64,000 nucleotides of DNA from Verrucomicrobiota bacterium (GTDB lineage: Bacteria; Verrucomicrobiota; Verrucomicrobiia; Opitutales; Opitutaceae): the NCBI GenBank assembly GCA_019136515.1, contig JAGVUB010000142.1:1-64000 (forward strand), read 5' to 3'. Made by a program: the position numbers and the translations under genes. Under the pieces are notes generated by a model. It searched no databases, was not told the origin of the DNA, and was given only the letters and a program-made list of their open reading frames with translations. Each line of letters starts with the position of its first letter. Position 1 is the first letter of the stretch. Positions 46,220 through 55,170 of the stretch are shown here, piece by piece.

Positions 46220-47251
46220 ATGCCGCTCATTCCCCGGCTCACCGAAAAACTCCAGCGCCACCCGAAACGCTTTGTGTTTCCGGAAGGCGCCGACCCGCGC
46301 GTGATCCAAGCGGCCCGGCAGATCGTCACCCGCCGCATGGGCGCCCCCATCCTGCTGGGCGACCGCTCTACCATCAAGGATGCCGCCCTCCGTCTCGACA
46401 TCTCACTGCAGGGCATGCGCCTCATCGACCCCGCCCGATCCGTCGACCTCGACGACTTCGCCGCCCGTTACTTCGAGCTTCGCAAGAGCCGAGGCCTGTC
46501 GGCCGCCGAAGCCCGCGCCGCCATAGCCGACCCGGCGTTCTTCGCCACCATGATGCTCGCCACAGCCCAGGCCGACGCGCTCATCGGTGGCGCCACCGTC
46601 TCCGCCTCCAGCGCCCTGCGCCCGCTCTTCCAGATCATCCCTCGGCAGGAGGGCGTGAACACCGCCTCCTCCGTCATGGTGCTCGACTTCGATGAAAACA
46701 AGGTCGGCCTCGATGGCTCCCTCTTCCTCGGCGACTGCGGCGTCATCCCCGACCCCACCGCCGAGCAACTGGCCGACATCGGTATCACCGCCGCCCGCAT
46801 CGCCCACCATCTCACTAACGACACCCCCCGCGTCGCCTTCTTGAGCTATTCCAGCCACGGCAGCTCCACCCATCCCTCCGTGCTGAAGATGCGGGTCGCC
46901 ACCGAGCTCGCGCGCGCCAAGATCCCCGAGCAAAAGTTCGCCATCGAGATCGATGGTGAGATGCAGGTCGACGCCGCGCTCGACCCCCGTACGGCCTCCG
47001 CCAAAAACATCGCCGGCGGTGTCGGCGGCCGGGCCAACGTCCTCATCTTCCCCGATCTCAACTCCGGCAACATCGCCTTCAAGCTCGTACAGCTCCTCGC
47101 CGGGGCCAACACCTTTGGCCAGATCATCACCGGGCTCTCGCGCCCCGCCGCCGAGATCAGCCGCGGCTCCAGCGCCCACGACGTGCTTGGCGCCGCCGCC
47201 ATCGTCGGCGTCCAGGCCATCAGCCACAACCTCCTCTACGGCCACGACTGA
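46220..47251 (+). CDS. pta: Phosphate acetyltransferase catalytic domain
   Basis: A 343-residue PTA_PTB enzyme converting acetyl-CoA and phosphate to acetyl phosphate. Features are RFVFPEGADPRVIQAARQI, ADALIGGATVSASSALRPL, VAFLSYSSHGSS, and the C-terminal NVLIFPDLNSGNIAFKLVQ. It is only the catalytic domain of the long E. coli Pta. The missing regulatory half is the next gene, downstream and separate. ATG at 46220 fits the family start. Confidence 0.93.
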   Translation: MPLIPRLTEKLQRHPKRFVFPEGADPRVIQAARQIVTRRMGAPILLGDRSTIKDAALRLDISLQGMRLIDPARSVDLDDFAARYFELRKSRGLSAAEARAAIADPAFFATMMLATAQADALIGGATVSASSALRPLFQIIPRQEGVNTASSVMVLDFDENKVGLDGSLFLGDCGVIPDPTAEQLADIGITAARIAHHLTNDTPRVAFLSYSSHGSSTHPSVLKMRVATELARAKIPEQKFAIEIDGEMQVDAALDPRTASAKNIAGGVGGRANVLIFPDLNSGNIAFKLVQLLAGANTFGQIITGLSRPAAEISRGSSAHDVLGAAAIVGVQAISHNLLYGHD

Positions 47252-47274
47252 CCCGATTGCGGACTGCGGATCGC

Positions 47275-47383
47275 GGATTGCGGAACTCCGCAGCCGCCCC
47301 ACTCGCAGATTCGCGCTCAGCCGGTCCCAATCGGCCCGTCCTCCATTATCGTTCCGCCATCCGCATTCCGATTTCCGCAATCC
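47275..47383. repeat. 10-bp inverted repeat between pta and its partner gene
   Basis: GGATTGCGGA (47275-47284) and TCCGCAATCC (47374-47383) are perfect arms about 90 bases apart. The left arm lies in a patch of related words (GCGGACTGCGG, GCGGATCGCGG). The whole 136-base gap between genes shows no ORF. It could fold the message between the two genes. Confidence 0.55.
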
Positions 47384-47387
47384 AACC

Positions 47388-48554
47388 ATGCCCACCACCG
47401 CCATGCCCGCCGGATTCCAGGAGGCGCCCGAAGGCCTCCTCGCCAAGCCGACCAACAACACCACCAAGCGCATCTTCGTCGCGGGCACCCGGATGAACGA
47501 GGGCAAGACCACCACCTGCCTCGGCCTCTTCGCCGCCCTCCAAACCCTGTATCCGCGTGTCGGCTTCATCAAACCGGTCGGCCAGCGCTTCGTCGAGGTC
47601 GAGGGCCACCAGATCGACGAGGACTCCGTGCTCCTCGACACCATCTACCACGTCAAGGTCCCCATCGAGAGCATGAGCCCCGTCACCATCGACGGGAAGT
47701 TCACCCGCCGCTACCTCACCGACCCCGCCGGCATGCTGCCCGCCCTCGTCGACCGCATCTGCCGCGCCTTCGACCGCGTCTCCTGGGAAAAGGACTTCAC
47801 CATCATCGAGGGCACCGGCCACGCCGGCGTCGGTTCCGTCTTCGACCTCTCCAACGCCAAAGTCGCCCGCCTGCTCGACGCCAAGGTCATCCTCGTCTCC
47901 TCCGGCGGCATCGGCCGCCCGGTCGACGAGATCGCGATGAACAAGGCGCTGTTCGACCGCGAAGGGGTCGAAGTCATCGGCGCCATCGTCAACAAGGTCG
48001 AAGCCGACAAGCTCGGCTTCATCGCCGACTACGCCGGCCGCGGCCTCGCCCGCCTCGGGGTGCCGCTGCTCGGCGTGCTCCCCATCCAAAAACCGCTTAC
48101 ATCACCCAACCTCGCCCAGATCGTCGAGGAGATCGGCGGCCGTTGGCTCAACGGGCGCGCTAGCGGCGCCAACGAGCGCATCGACGAGGTCGTCATTGGC
48201 GCCATGACTGCCAAGGGCGTCGTCGATGTGCTCAAACCCGGGGTGCTGCTCGTCACCCCCGGCGACCGCGACGACCTGCTCTTCGCCACCATCTCCACCG
48301 CCGGCCTCTCCGGCGGCCGCGTCGTCTCCGGCATCGTCCTCACCGGCAACACCCTCCCGCACCCGCGCCTGATCGAGCTGCTCTCCAAGACCCCGATCCC
48401 CGTCGTCGCCGTCGCCGACGAGGCCTACGCCGTCGCCTCGAAAATCAACAGCATGACGATCAAGACCCAGCCGCAGGACGCCGACAAGATCCCGATCATC
48501 AAGCGCATGGTCCTCGACCACGTCGACCTGCGCAAACTGCTCGCCTCGTTCTGA
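47388..48554 (+). CDS. P-loop/DRTGG regulatory partner of phosphotransacetylase
   Basis: A 388-residue protein like the N-terminal half of long Pta enzymes. The P-loop dethiobiotin-synthetase-like part has FVAGTRMNEGKTTTCLG (about 30-46) and IIEGTGHAGVG. The DRTGG domain follows at about 225-340 (VVIGAMTAKGVVDVLKPG, VTPGDRDDLL). It lacks the PTA_PTB domain, which is encoded just upstream. The two proteins probably form one enzyme complex, with this one sensing nucleotides or metabolites. Confidence 0.85.
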   Translation: MPTTAMPAGFQEAPEGLLAKPTNNTTKRIFVAGTRMNEGKTTTCLGLFAALQTLYPRVGFIKPVGQRFVEVEGHQIDEDSVLLDTIYHVKVPIESMSPVTIDGKFTRRYLTDPAGMLPALVDRICRAFDRVSWEKDFTIIEGTGHAGVGSVFDLSNAKVARLLDAKVILVSSGGIGRPVDEIAMNKALFDREGVEVIGAIVNKVEADKLGFIADYAGRGLARLGVPLLGVLPIQKPLTSPNLAQIVEEIGGRWLNGRASGANERIDEVVIGAMTAKGVVDVLKPGVLLVTPGDRDDLLFATISTAGLSGGRVVSGIVLTGNTLPHPRLIELLSKTPIPVVAVADEAYAVASKINSMTIKTQPQDADKIPIIKRMVLDHVDLRKLLASF

Positions 48555-48599
48555 GCCCCCCCGGCGCTCTGCCCGCGCGGGAGGGTCCGCCGTGCATCG

Positions 48600-48632
48600 G
48601 AAAACAAACAGCCGCCTCGCACCGGAGGCGGC
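48600..48632 (-). terminator. Terminator of the lipoprotein gene
   Basis: GCCGCCTC (48611-48618) and GAGGCGGC (48625-48632) pair. On the minus strand they are followed by TGTTTGTTTT. Confidence 0.85.
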
Positions 48633-48663
48633 CGTTGGAACTGTCCGGAAATCGCAGGCGGAC

Positions 48664-49368
48664 TCAGATGCCCTTCTTCACCAGCACGGTGTAGCTGACC
48701 AGCGAGCCCTTCGGCGACACGAAGAAGACGTCGCGATACTCGCCCACCGGTATGTCGAGGCTGTAGTAGCGCGCCGTCGTCGCCTCGCCCTCGTTTTGCA
48801 GGAGGAAACGGCAGGCCACGCCGACCTGCACCGGGAAATCAACCACGTTGCGCACGCGCATCCACGTCCGCACGCGGCCGTCGGTGAGCGGATGAGCCTC
48901 GATGGAGGTCAGTTTCACCATCGAGGTGAACGCCTTCGCGAAATCCGCAGCGACCGGCACCAGCACCATACCGGTCCAGTCCCGTTCCACCAATTCGGCG
49001 GCGGCGCCGTCTGCCGTCAAACCGCGCGTCGGAGGCTGGCTTCCGTAGTTGATCGGCGCTTCCACCGTGGGGGCCTTCGCTCCCGCCTCAAGCGAGGCGA
49101 TCGCCTGCGGAAACCCGGTGGCCTCCACCTGCTCGTGCTGCACGCCACCGTCCATCGGCTTGGTCAGGCGCTCGACCACAGCGGTGGCCTCCGCGGATAC
49201 CGGAGCTGCAACCACGGGTTCTGGAGCTGGTGGAGGTGGCGGTGGAGTGGGCTGGGCAGCGGTGGCCGGCTTGGCAGGCTTCGCCGGCGCCGCGGTCTTG
49301 GGCGTCGAACAGCCGGCGATCAAAAGGCCGGCCAGCGCAAGGCTGAGGACAAGGGTGTAGGGTTTCAT
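48664..49368 (-). CDS. Envelope lipoprotein with YcfL/DUF1425-like domain
   Basis: A 234-residue lipoprotein. A signal ends in the lipobox LIAGC (16-20), followed by a disordered Ala/Pro/Lys stretch (about 21-55). The C-terminal domain (about 140-230) has VRTWMRVRNVVDFPVQVGVACRFL and RYYSLDIPVGEYRDVFFVSP, the pattern of YcfL/DUF1425-type proteins. Likely outer-membrane anchored; the function is unknown. A single gene with its own terminator. Confidence 0.78.
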   Translation of the reverse strand: MKPYTLVLSLALAGLLIAGCSTPKTAAPAKPAKPATAAQPTPPPPPPAPEPVVAAPVSAEATAVVERLTKPMDGGVQHEQVEATGFPQAIASLEAGAKAPTVEAPINYGSQPPTRGLTADGAAAELVERDWTGMVLVPVAADFAKAFTSMVKLTSIEAHPLTDGRVRTWMRVRNVVDFPVQVGVACRFLLQNEGEATTARYYSLDIPVGEYRDVFFVSPKGSLVSYTVLVKKGI

Positions 49369-49572
49369 GCAGTGGACTGGGGTTTAGCTGATTTCTGAGA
49401 ACCGCGATGAAGATAATAGGCGGTGGTAGCACGATATGGATTCCTGCCGCGCTGGGAAGACTCACCTCGGTCACCCGCGAAATAAACAAAAACTTACGGC
49501 TCCGGCACCGCTCCGACGGACACCGATTCGTTCGTGCATTCCCGGCGCCACCCGTGCCAGAGTCGCCCCGCG

Positions 49573-50511
49573 ATGAAATCCCCCTGGGACACCCTCAAGA
49601 TTCTCGCCGATCCCACCCGCCTGCGCCTGCTCGCCCTGCTCTTGCGCGAGGAGCTTTCCGTCGCCGAGCTCCAAGAGATCCTCGACATGGCCCAGTCTCG
49701 CGTCTCGTCGCAACTCTCCCTTCTGCGCCAAGCCGGCTTCGTCCTCGATCGCCGCGACGGCAAACGCGCCTACTATTCGCTCCGGACCAGCCTCGACCAG
49801 CGCCAGCTCACCCTCCTGCGCACTGCCGCCGAGGCCATCGCCGATCAGCCCGAGTCCGTCGACGACCGCGCCAACCTCGAGCGTGTGCTCGTCCGCCGCC
49901 GTCGCCAGTCGGAGGAGTATTTCAACCTCGTCGCCGGCCGCCTCGGCAAGAACTACTGCCCCGGCCGCTCGTGGGAAGCCATCGGCCACCTCGCTCTCCG
50001 TCTCGTGCCCGGCATCGTCGTGGCCGACCTCGGCGCCGGCGAGGGCCTGCTCTCGCAATTGCTTGCCCGCCGCGCCGCCCTGGTCTGGTGCATCGACAAC
50101 TCCCCGCGTATGGTCGAGGTGGGTACCGAGCTCGCCAAGAAGAACGGGCTGGAGAATCTTCGCTACGTCCTCGGCGACATCGAGACCGTCCCTCTCGGCG
50201 AAGGCACAGTCGACCTCGCCATCCTCAGCCAGGCCCTCCACCACGCCGAACACCCGCAACGCGCCGTCGACGAGGCCAGCCGCATCCTCAAACCCGGCGG
50301 TCAGCTCATCGTCCTAGACCTCAAGGCCCACGATTTCGAGAGAGCCCGCGAGCTCTACGCCGACCGCTGGCTCGGCTTCAAGGAGAGCGCCCTCCACGGG
50401 TTCCTCAAGAAGGCCGGCTTCACGCAGGTCGAGGTCAGCACCGTCGCCCGCGAGACCGAGGAACCCTGTTTCGAGACCCTCCTCGCCGCCGGCTTCAAGC
50501 CCGGCAAGTAG
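49573..50511 (+). CDS. ArsR-type regulator fused to a SAM-dependent methyltransferase
   Basis: A 312-residue fusion. Residues 1-75 are an ArsR/SmtB winged helix (LKILADPTRLRLLALLL, LDMAQSRVSSQLSLLRQAG). Residues about 140-260 are a class I methyltransferase (VVADLGAGEGLLSQLL, then LSQALHHAEHPQRAV). This fusion is found in many bacteria, often near methionine or SAH-recycling genes. No SAH riboswitch is visible here. ATG at 49573 matches the family start. Confidence 0.9.
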   Translation: MKSPWDTLKILADPTRLRLLALLLREELSVAELQEILDMAQSRVSSQLSLLRQAGFVLDRRDGKRAYYSLRTSLDQRQLTLLRTAAEAIADQPESVDDRANLERVLVRRRRQSEEYFNLVAGRLGKNYCPGRSWEAIGHLALRLVPGIVVADLGAGEGLLSQLLARRAALVWCIDNSPRMVEVGTELAKKNGLENLRYVLGDIETVPLGEGTVDLAILSQALHHAEHPQRAVDEASRILKPGGQLIVLDLKAHDFERARELYADRWLGFKESALHGFLKKAGFTQVEVSTVARETEEPCFETLLAAGFKPGK

Positions 50512-50588
50512 CCGACGAAGTTCGCGCCTCGCCCGGGAGGGTCCGCTCTCCGGTTGACCGCGCTCCGTCGCGCCCGCTTGCTGGCCGG

Positions 50589-51572
50589 ATGCCGTGGGAA
50601 GTGCAACTCCGTCAGGGACTCCATCTGCCCCAGATCGACTGGTGGCTCGACGCGCCCCGCCCGGCCGCGCGCGCGTTCATCTCGCATGCGCACTTCGACC
50701 ACATGGCGCGGCACCGCCTCACGCTCTGCACCGAGGCCACCGCCCGCCTCATCTACGCCCGCCAGCCCGCCCGCCGCGACCTGATCGAGTTGCCCTTCGG
50801 CCGTACCCATGAGCTCACTCCGGACTGCCACGTCACCCTCGTGCCCGCCGGCCACATCATCGGTTCCGCGCAGTTCCTCGCCGAGTCCGAACACGGCCGC
50901 CTCCTCTACTCCGGCGACTTCAAGCTCCGCCCCGGCCGCGCCGCCGAGGTCTGTGCCGTGCCGCGCGCGGATATCCTGATCATGGAGACAACCTTCGGCC
51001 TGCCGAAGTACCGGCTTCCCCCGGCCGAGGGCGTGATCGCCGACATGGTGCGCTTCTGCCGCGAAACGCTCGCCGCCGGCGCCGTCCCCGTGCTCCTCGG
51101 CTACAGCCTCGGCAAGGCCCAGGAGATCCTCGCCTCGCTCGCCGGCGCCGAGCTGCCCGTGATGCTCCACCCCGAGATCCTCCGGCTCACCCAGCTGTGC
51201 GAGAAGCTCGGACTCACGTTCCCCGCCTACCGGGAGTTCGACGCCCTCGCCGCCCCCGGCCACGTCGTCATCGCCCCGCCGCAGGCCTCGAAGGCCTGGC
51301 TCGGCCGCCTCGCCCCCCGCCGCACCGCGATGATCACCGGTTGGGCCCTCGACTCCTCCTGCAAGTACCAGAACGGCTGCGACGCCGCCTTCCCGCTCTC
51401 CGACCACGCCGACTTTCCCGAGCTGCTCGAGTTCGTCGAGCGCGTGCAGCCCAAACGCGTGCTCACCGTGCACGGCTTCGCCGCCGAGTTCGCCCAGACC
51501 CTCCGCGCCCGCGGCCTCGATGCCACCGCCATCGGCCGGGAGAACCAGCTCGAGTTCCCCCTCGGCGGCTGA
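50589..51572 (+). CDS. Metallo-beta-lactamase-fold exonuclease-like protein
   Basis: A 327-residue protein with the MBL metal motif SHAHFDH (about 33-39), a beta-CASP-like second domain and later motifs (GHIIGSAQF, LYSGDFK, METTFG, FPLSDHADF). This is the pattern of RNase J/CPSF-type or ligase-associated DNA exonucleases. No LigD or ATP-ligase gene is adjacent. It lies 77 bases after the ArsR-methyltransferase gene and may be cotranscribed. Confidence 0.85.
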   Translation: MPWEVQLRQGLHLPQIDWWLDAPRPAARAFISHAHFDHMARHRLTLCTEATARLIYARQPARRDLIELPFGRTHELTPDCHVTLVPAGHIIGSAQFLAESEHGRLLYSGDFKLRPGRAAEVCAVPRADILIMETTFGLPKYRLPPAEGVIADMVRFCRETLAAGAVPVLLGYSLGKAQEILASLAGAELPVMLHPEILRLTQLCEKLGLTFPAYREFDALAAPGHVVIAPPQASKAWLGRLAPRRTAMITGWALDSSCKYQNGCDAAFPLSDHADFPELLEFVERVQPKRVLTVHGFAAEFAQTLRARGLDATAIGRENQLEFPLGG

Positions 51573-51666
51573 GCTGCCCGCAGCACCCCAACTTCCACAA
51601 AACCCGCTGGCCCGCGGCACCCGCCCCCCTTTCCGTGGTCCGACATCGCACACGCTCCAGCCTGCC

Positions 51667-52524
51667 ATGCGCCGCTGCTCCCTCCTTCTCGTCCTCCTCG
51701 CCTCGCTCGTCGCCCGCGCCGGCGACGAACCGGCTACGGCTTCGGCGCCCACGCCGGAGCCGGCAGGCGCCCCGCCGGTTGCCGCGCCCGTCGGCTTCAT
51801 CCGTCCCGGGGAATCATTTGAGCTGCGCATGAGCTACGGTCTGCTCGGCACCGCCGGCACCACCCGCATCGAGACTGCCGCCGAGGACTCCGCCGCCGGT
51901 CCCCGACTCCGCGTCCGCGTCGCCGCCCAGAGCAGCGGCATCGTCGACACCTTCTACACCGTCGTGAACAATTCCGAGTCGGTCCTCGACGCCACCACCG
52001 GCCGGCCACTCACGGTGTCCATCAAGGGCAAGAGCGGAAGCCGCCTCACGGAAAAGACGACCACCTTCGACTACGAGAAGGGCCAGGCGGTCCACGTGAA
52101 CACCATCCGCCCCCGGCACAACGCCATCGTCGCCCTCCCGGCCGAGCCCGCCTACGACATCATGGTGGCCCTCATGCAGGCCCGCGATTGGCACCTTCGG
52201 CCCGGCGAGTCGCGCCGCGTGCTCTGCGTCAACGACGAGGACTTTTTCACCATCGAAGTCACCGCGCTCCGCGAGGAGCGCGTGAAGACCCCGGCTGGCA
52301 CGTTCGACGCCGTTTTGCTCGAACCGAAACAGGTCGGCCCTCCCACCGGATTCTTCAAGAAGGGCGGCGCCATCAAGGTCTGGATCTCCAAGGGCGACCG
52401 CCCCCAGATCGTACGCCTGGATACAAAGACCAAGATCGGCACGATCGTCGCCGTCCTCACGAAGGAGGAGATGACCACGCCGGCGCCGCCGCAGCAGCCG
52501 CCGTCGCCGCCCGGGGCGCCCTGA
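51667..52524 (+). CDS. Secreted DUF3108 protein
   Basis: A 285-residue protein. A signal peptide (LLLVLLASLVARAG, cleavage near residue 19) is followed by a Pro/Ala linker and a DUF3108 domain (about 45-260: GESFELRMSYGLLGTAGTTRI, VVNNSESVLDATTGRPL, GTFDAVLLEPKQ). The C-terminus is proline-rich. The function is unknown; the family is periplasmic. It ends 9 bases before the end of a convergent TPR gene. Confidence 0.85.
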   Translation: MRRCSLLLVLLASLVARAGDEPATASAPTPEPAGAPPVAAPVGFIRPGESFELRMSYGLLGTAGTTRIETAAEDSAAGPRLRVRVAAQSSGIVDTFYTVVNNSESVLDATTGRPLTVSIKGKSGSRLTEKTTTFDYEKGQAVHVNTIRPRHNAIVALPAEPAYDIMVALMQARDWHLRPGESRRVLCVNDEDFFTIEVTALREERVKTPAGTFDAVLLEPKQVGPPTGFFKKGGAIKVWISKGDRPQIVRLDTKTKIGTIVAVLTKEEMTTPAPPQQPPSPPGAP

Positions 52525-52533
52525 AGCTCCGGC

Positions 52534-53328
52534 CTACGGTGCCGGCAACGCCTCCAGCGACCGCCGCGCGTGCTCGAAACCCGGTACCTTTTCCAAGATT
52601 GCCGCAAACACCCCCCGCGCCTCCACCGCCCGGCCGAGCGCCGCCAGCGCGCACCCGTGCTTCCAGCTCAACCACGGATTGGGAAACAGCCGCGCGTACT
52701 CCCGGTAATAGGGTTCCGCCAGATCGAAACGGTTGAAGGACTCCGCCAGTGCAGCGACATCGTAAGTCGCCGTCAACGGGTCGAGTCGCGCGGCGGCCGC
52801 GGCATACTGTTCCGCCGCACCGGCCGGTCCCGCCCCGGGGTCCATGAGATGGAAACGCAACAATCCCATCTGCGCGTCGACGCATTCCACATCGGCCGCA
52901 GCCGCCTGTTCGAGTTCCTTCCGTGCGCGGCCCAGTAACTGCGCCCGTGCCTCGCCCTCGGTCCCACCGGCCAGCGCCAGCAACGCCTCGCCCAGCCGGC
53001 TGCGGATCGCCGCGCTCGCCGGCTTTTTCGCGGTCGCGCGCTCAAACTGCGCCACCGCCTCCGCGGGGCGTTTCTGCTGCAGCCGGATCTGGCCGAGCAG
53101 TGAGCAGCCATCCGCCGTCGCCGCGTCCCCCTCCGCCAGCGGAGCTGCCAAGCTCTCCGCTCGCGCCATGTCGCCCGACTCGAAGGCCGCCGTGGCCTGC
53201 ACAAACGTCGAAGGTGCGAAGCAATCGTCGTCCGCCGCCCGCGCGGCCACGGTCAGGCACAGGAGCAGCGCCGCCAGCGACAATCGATGCCTCGGCCGCG
53301 CGCGAGTCGGAAAACGTCCATGATTCAT
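52534..53328 (-). CDS. Secreted TPR-repeat protein
   Basis: A 264-residue protein with a signal peptide (LAALLLCLTVAARA, cleavage near residue 30). It has tetratricopeptide-like helical repeats (AFESGDMARAESLAAPLA, LGQIRLQQKRPAEAVAQFER, LAALGRAVEARGVFAAILEK). It likely acts as a protein-binding scaffold in the periplasm. The start overlaps the mpg stop by 4 bases (ATGA), so it is coupled to the repair gene for reasons not clear from function. Confidence 0.8.
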   Translation of the reverse strand: MNHGRFPTRARPRHRLSLAALLLCLTVAARAADDDCFAPSTFVQATAAFESGDMARAESLAAPLAEGDAATADGCSLLGQIRLQQKRPAEAVAQFERATAKKPASAAIRSRLGEALLALAGGTEGEARAQLLGRARKELEQAAAADVECVDAQMGLLRFHLMDPGAGPAGAAEQYAAAAARLDPLTATYDVAALAESFNRFDLAEPYYREYARLFPNPWLSWKHGCALAALGRAVEARGVFAAILEKVPGFEHARRSLEALPAP

Positions 53329-53957
53329 TTCCCGCGCATAACGCCGCCCCGCCCACTATTCCCGTGCGAAAATCGCGGAGCCTCCGCCAACTCCGCCACC
53401 CGCGCCGGGTCGATCAGGAAACGCCACGGTTTCGCCGCCCACACCGGGCCCGCAAAGGCCACCCCTACCCGCGGCGTCGCCCGCACCCAGGCTTTGGGCA
53501 CACGCACGCCGCGATCCTCCACATGCAATCCGCTCGGCGGCAGCGCCGCCGCGCCGTCGAGCCGCCGGTCAATCCCCAGCGCGCGCGTCAACCGCCCCGG
53601 GCCGGCCGCTCCCGCCACACCGCGGATCAGCACCGCCGCCGGCCAGTCCGCCGGCCCGGTCACGAGGTTGAGCATCTCATGCACGCCGTAACAGAGAAAA
53701 ACGTACCAACAGCCGCCGTCGCGGTACATCGTTGCCGTGCGCGCCGTCCGCCCGGCGCGGGCGTGGCAGGCCAGATCGCGTTCGCCGTCGTAGGCCTCCA
53801 CCTCGGTGATCAGGCGCGCCTCCGCCACGCCGTCGCGCGTGCGCACAAGGAACTTGCCGAGCAGCTCGCGCGCGAGCCGCACCGTGGCCCGCGCCCGCCA
53901 ATGCTCCGGCGGCAGCACCGGACCGGGCTGAGGAAACACGTTTGCCGCGGGGCCCAT
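53325..53957 (-). CDS. mpg: 3-methyladenine DNA glycosylase (Mpg/AAG type)
   Basis: A 210-residue AAG-family glycosylase that removes alkylated purines. Visible blocks are LARELLGKFLVR, ITEVEAYDGERDLACHA with the catalytic Glu, and MYRDGGCWYVFLCYGVHEMLN. GPGRLTRALGID is the C-terminal signature. ATG at 53957 is taken; the open frame upstream lies inside the divergent kinase gene. It is divergent from the kinase, with 55 bases between the starts. Confidence 0.93.
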   Translation of the reverse strand: MGPAANVFPQPGPVLPPEHWRARATVRLARELLGKFLVRTRDGVAEARLITEVEAYDGERDLACHARAGRTARTATMYRDGGCWYVFLCYGVHEMLNLVTGPADWPAAVLIRGVAGAAGPGRLTRALGIDRRLDGAAALPPSGLHVEDRGVRVPKAWVRATPRVGVAFAGPVWAAKPWRFLIDPARVAELAEAPRFSHGNSGRGGVMRGK

Positions 53958-54012
53958 GCCCAGGCAGAGTGCCGCCTTCGTTTCCCGGCTCCACCGAATT
54001 CTCCCGCGCACC

Positions 54013-54921
54013 ATGCCGCACCTCCTCACCCTCACCGCCAACCTCCTCTGGGAGCAGACCCTCCTCTTCAAGGAGTGGCAGCCCGACCGCACCCAACGCG
54101 CCCAGCGCTCCACCCACCAGGTCGGCGGCAAAGGGATCAACGTTTCCAAGATGTTGACACGCCTCGGCGCGGCCAACTCCGCCGTCTGCTTCCCCGCCGG
54201 CGCCACCGGCGCACTTGTCGAAACTTGGCTGCGCGAGCGCGGTTTCGTCCTGAAAACCTTCCCCGCCGCCGCGCCCGAGACGCGCAGCGGCGTGGTCATC
54301 CGCAGCCTGCGCACCGAAACGACCTTCCTCGGCCCCGACCAGCCGCTCGATCCCACCGCCGTGCGTTCCGCCGCCGCGATCCTCGCCGCCGAGCCGAAAG
54401 AATCCGTGCTGGCCGTCTGCGGCAGCATCCCCGGATGGGAGGGCCCCACCGGCGCCGCCTTCCGGGAGTTGTTCCAGTCCTGGCGCGGCCAACTCGTGGC
54501 CGACACCTATGGGCCGCCCCTCAAGTGGCTGGTCGAACGCCCGCTCGCGCTGGTAAAGATCAACCGCGAGGAGTTCGATCGCCTCGTGCCCCCAGTACCC
54601 GGCGACAAGTCCGAGCTGGCCTTCACCATGCGGCTGGCCGAGACCGTCGCCCGCTACCCCGTCGCCGCCTGGATCATCAGCGACGGCGCCAAGCCCGTCT
54701 GGTGCGCCCTCAAGGACGGCACGACCACGGCGCTGCGCCCGCCGCCAGTCCGCGAAGTCTCGGCGACCGGATCGGGCGATGTCCTGCTCGCCGCGCTGCT
54801 CCACGCGCACTTCAACCTCGGCCAACCTTGGCCCGAGGCACTCGCCTACGCGCTGCCGCTGGCCTCAGCCAATGCCGCCCATGAAGGCATCGCCGAGTTC
54901 CCGCTGCCGGCCACGAAGTAG
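54013..54921 (+). CDS. PfkB-family sugar kinase (1-phosphofructokinase/tagatose-6-phosphate kinase-like)
   Basis: A 302-residue ribokinase-fold kinase. It has VGGKGINVSKMLTRLG (about 37-52), a strong sign of the LacC/FruK branch, and the anion-hole and catalytic Asp motif ATGSGDVLLAALLH (GSGD instead of the common GAGD). The substrate, fructose-1-phosphate or tagatose-6-phosphate, cannot be decided. ATG at 54013 is used; an in-frame ATG at 53956 would overlap mpg. Confidence 0.85.
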   Translation: MPHLLTLTANLLWEQTLLFKEWQPDRTQRAQRSTHQVGGKGINVSKMLTRLGAANSAVCFPAGATGALVETWLRERGFVLKTFPAAAPETRSGVVIRSLRTETTFLGPDQPLDPTAVRSAAAILAAEPKESVLAVCGSIPGWEGPTGAAFRELFQSWRGQLVADTYGPPLKWLVERPLALVKINREEFDRLVPPVPGDKSELAFTMRLAETVARYPVAAWIISDGAKPVWCALKDGTTTALRPPPVREVSATGSGDVLLAALLHAHFNLGQPWPEALAYALPLASANAAHEGIAEFPLPATK

Positions 54922-55170
54922 GGCTCTGCACCACACGGATTCAGGATGGTCCCACACCGAGCCGTGGCGGACACGCAAACGACCGCAGCGGGGGCTTTTC
55001 CCCGCAACCTTTCCCTCCGCCGGCGGTCGTAGGCGGCACTCTCTTGCCACGCGGTGTGCGAAAAGTCCGTTTTTTGCCCGCCGCGGACCATGGCAGCCCT
55101 TGCTCTCGGGTGGGCGACCTGCCATGAAGTCTCTCAGCCGCCCGCACCCATCCACATATCTCCGCACACC

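Noticed and set aside
49407-49572. SAH riboswitch in front of the ArsR-methyltransferase gene
   Set aside because: This class of gene can be linked to SAH recycling, but I see no matching conserved stem pattern in the short leader.
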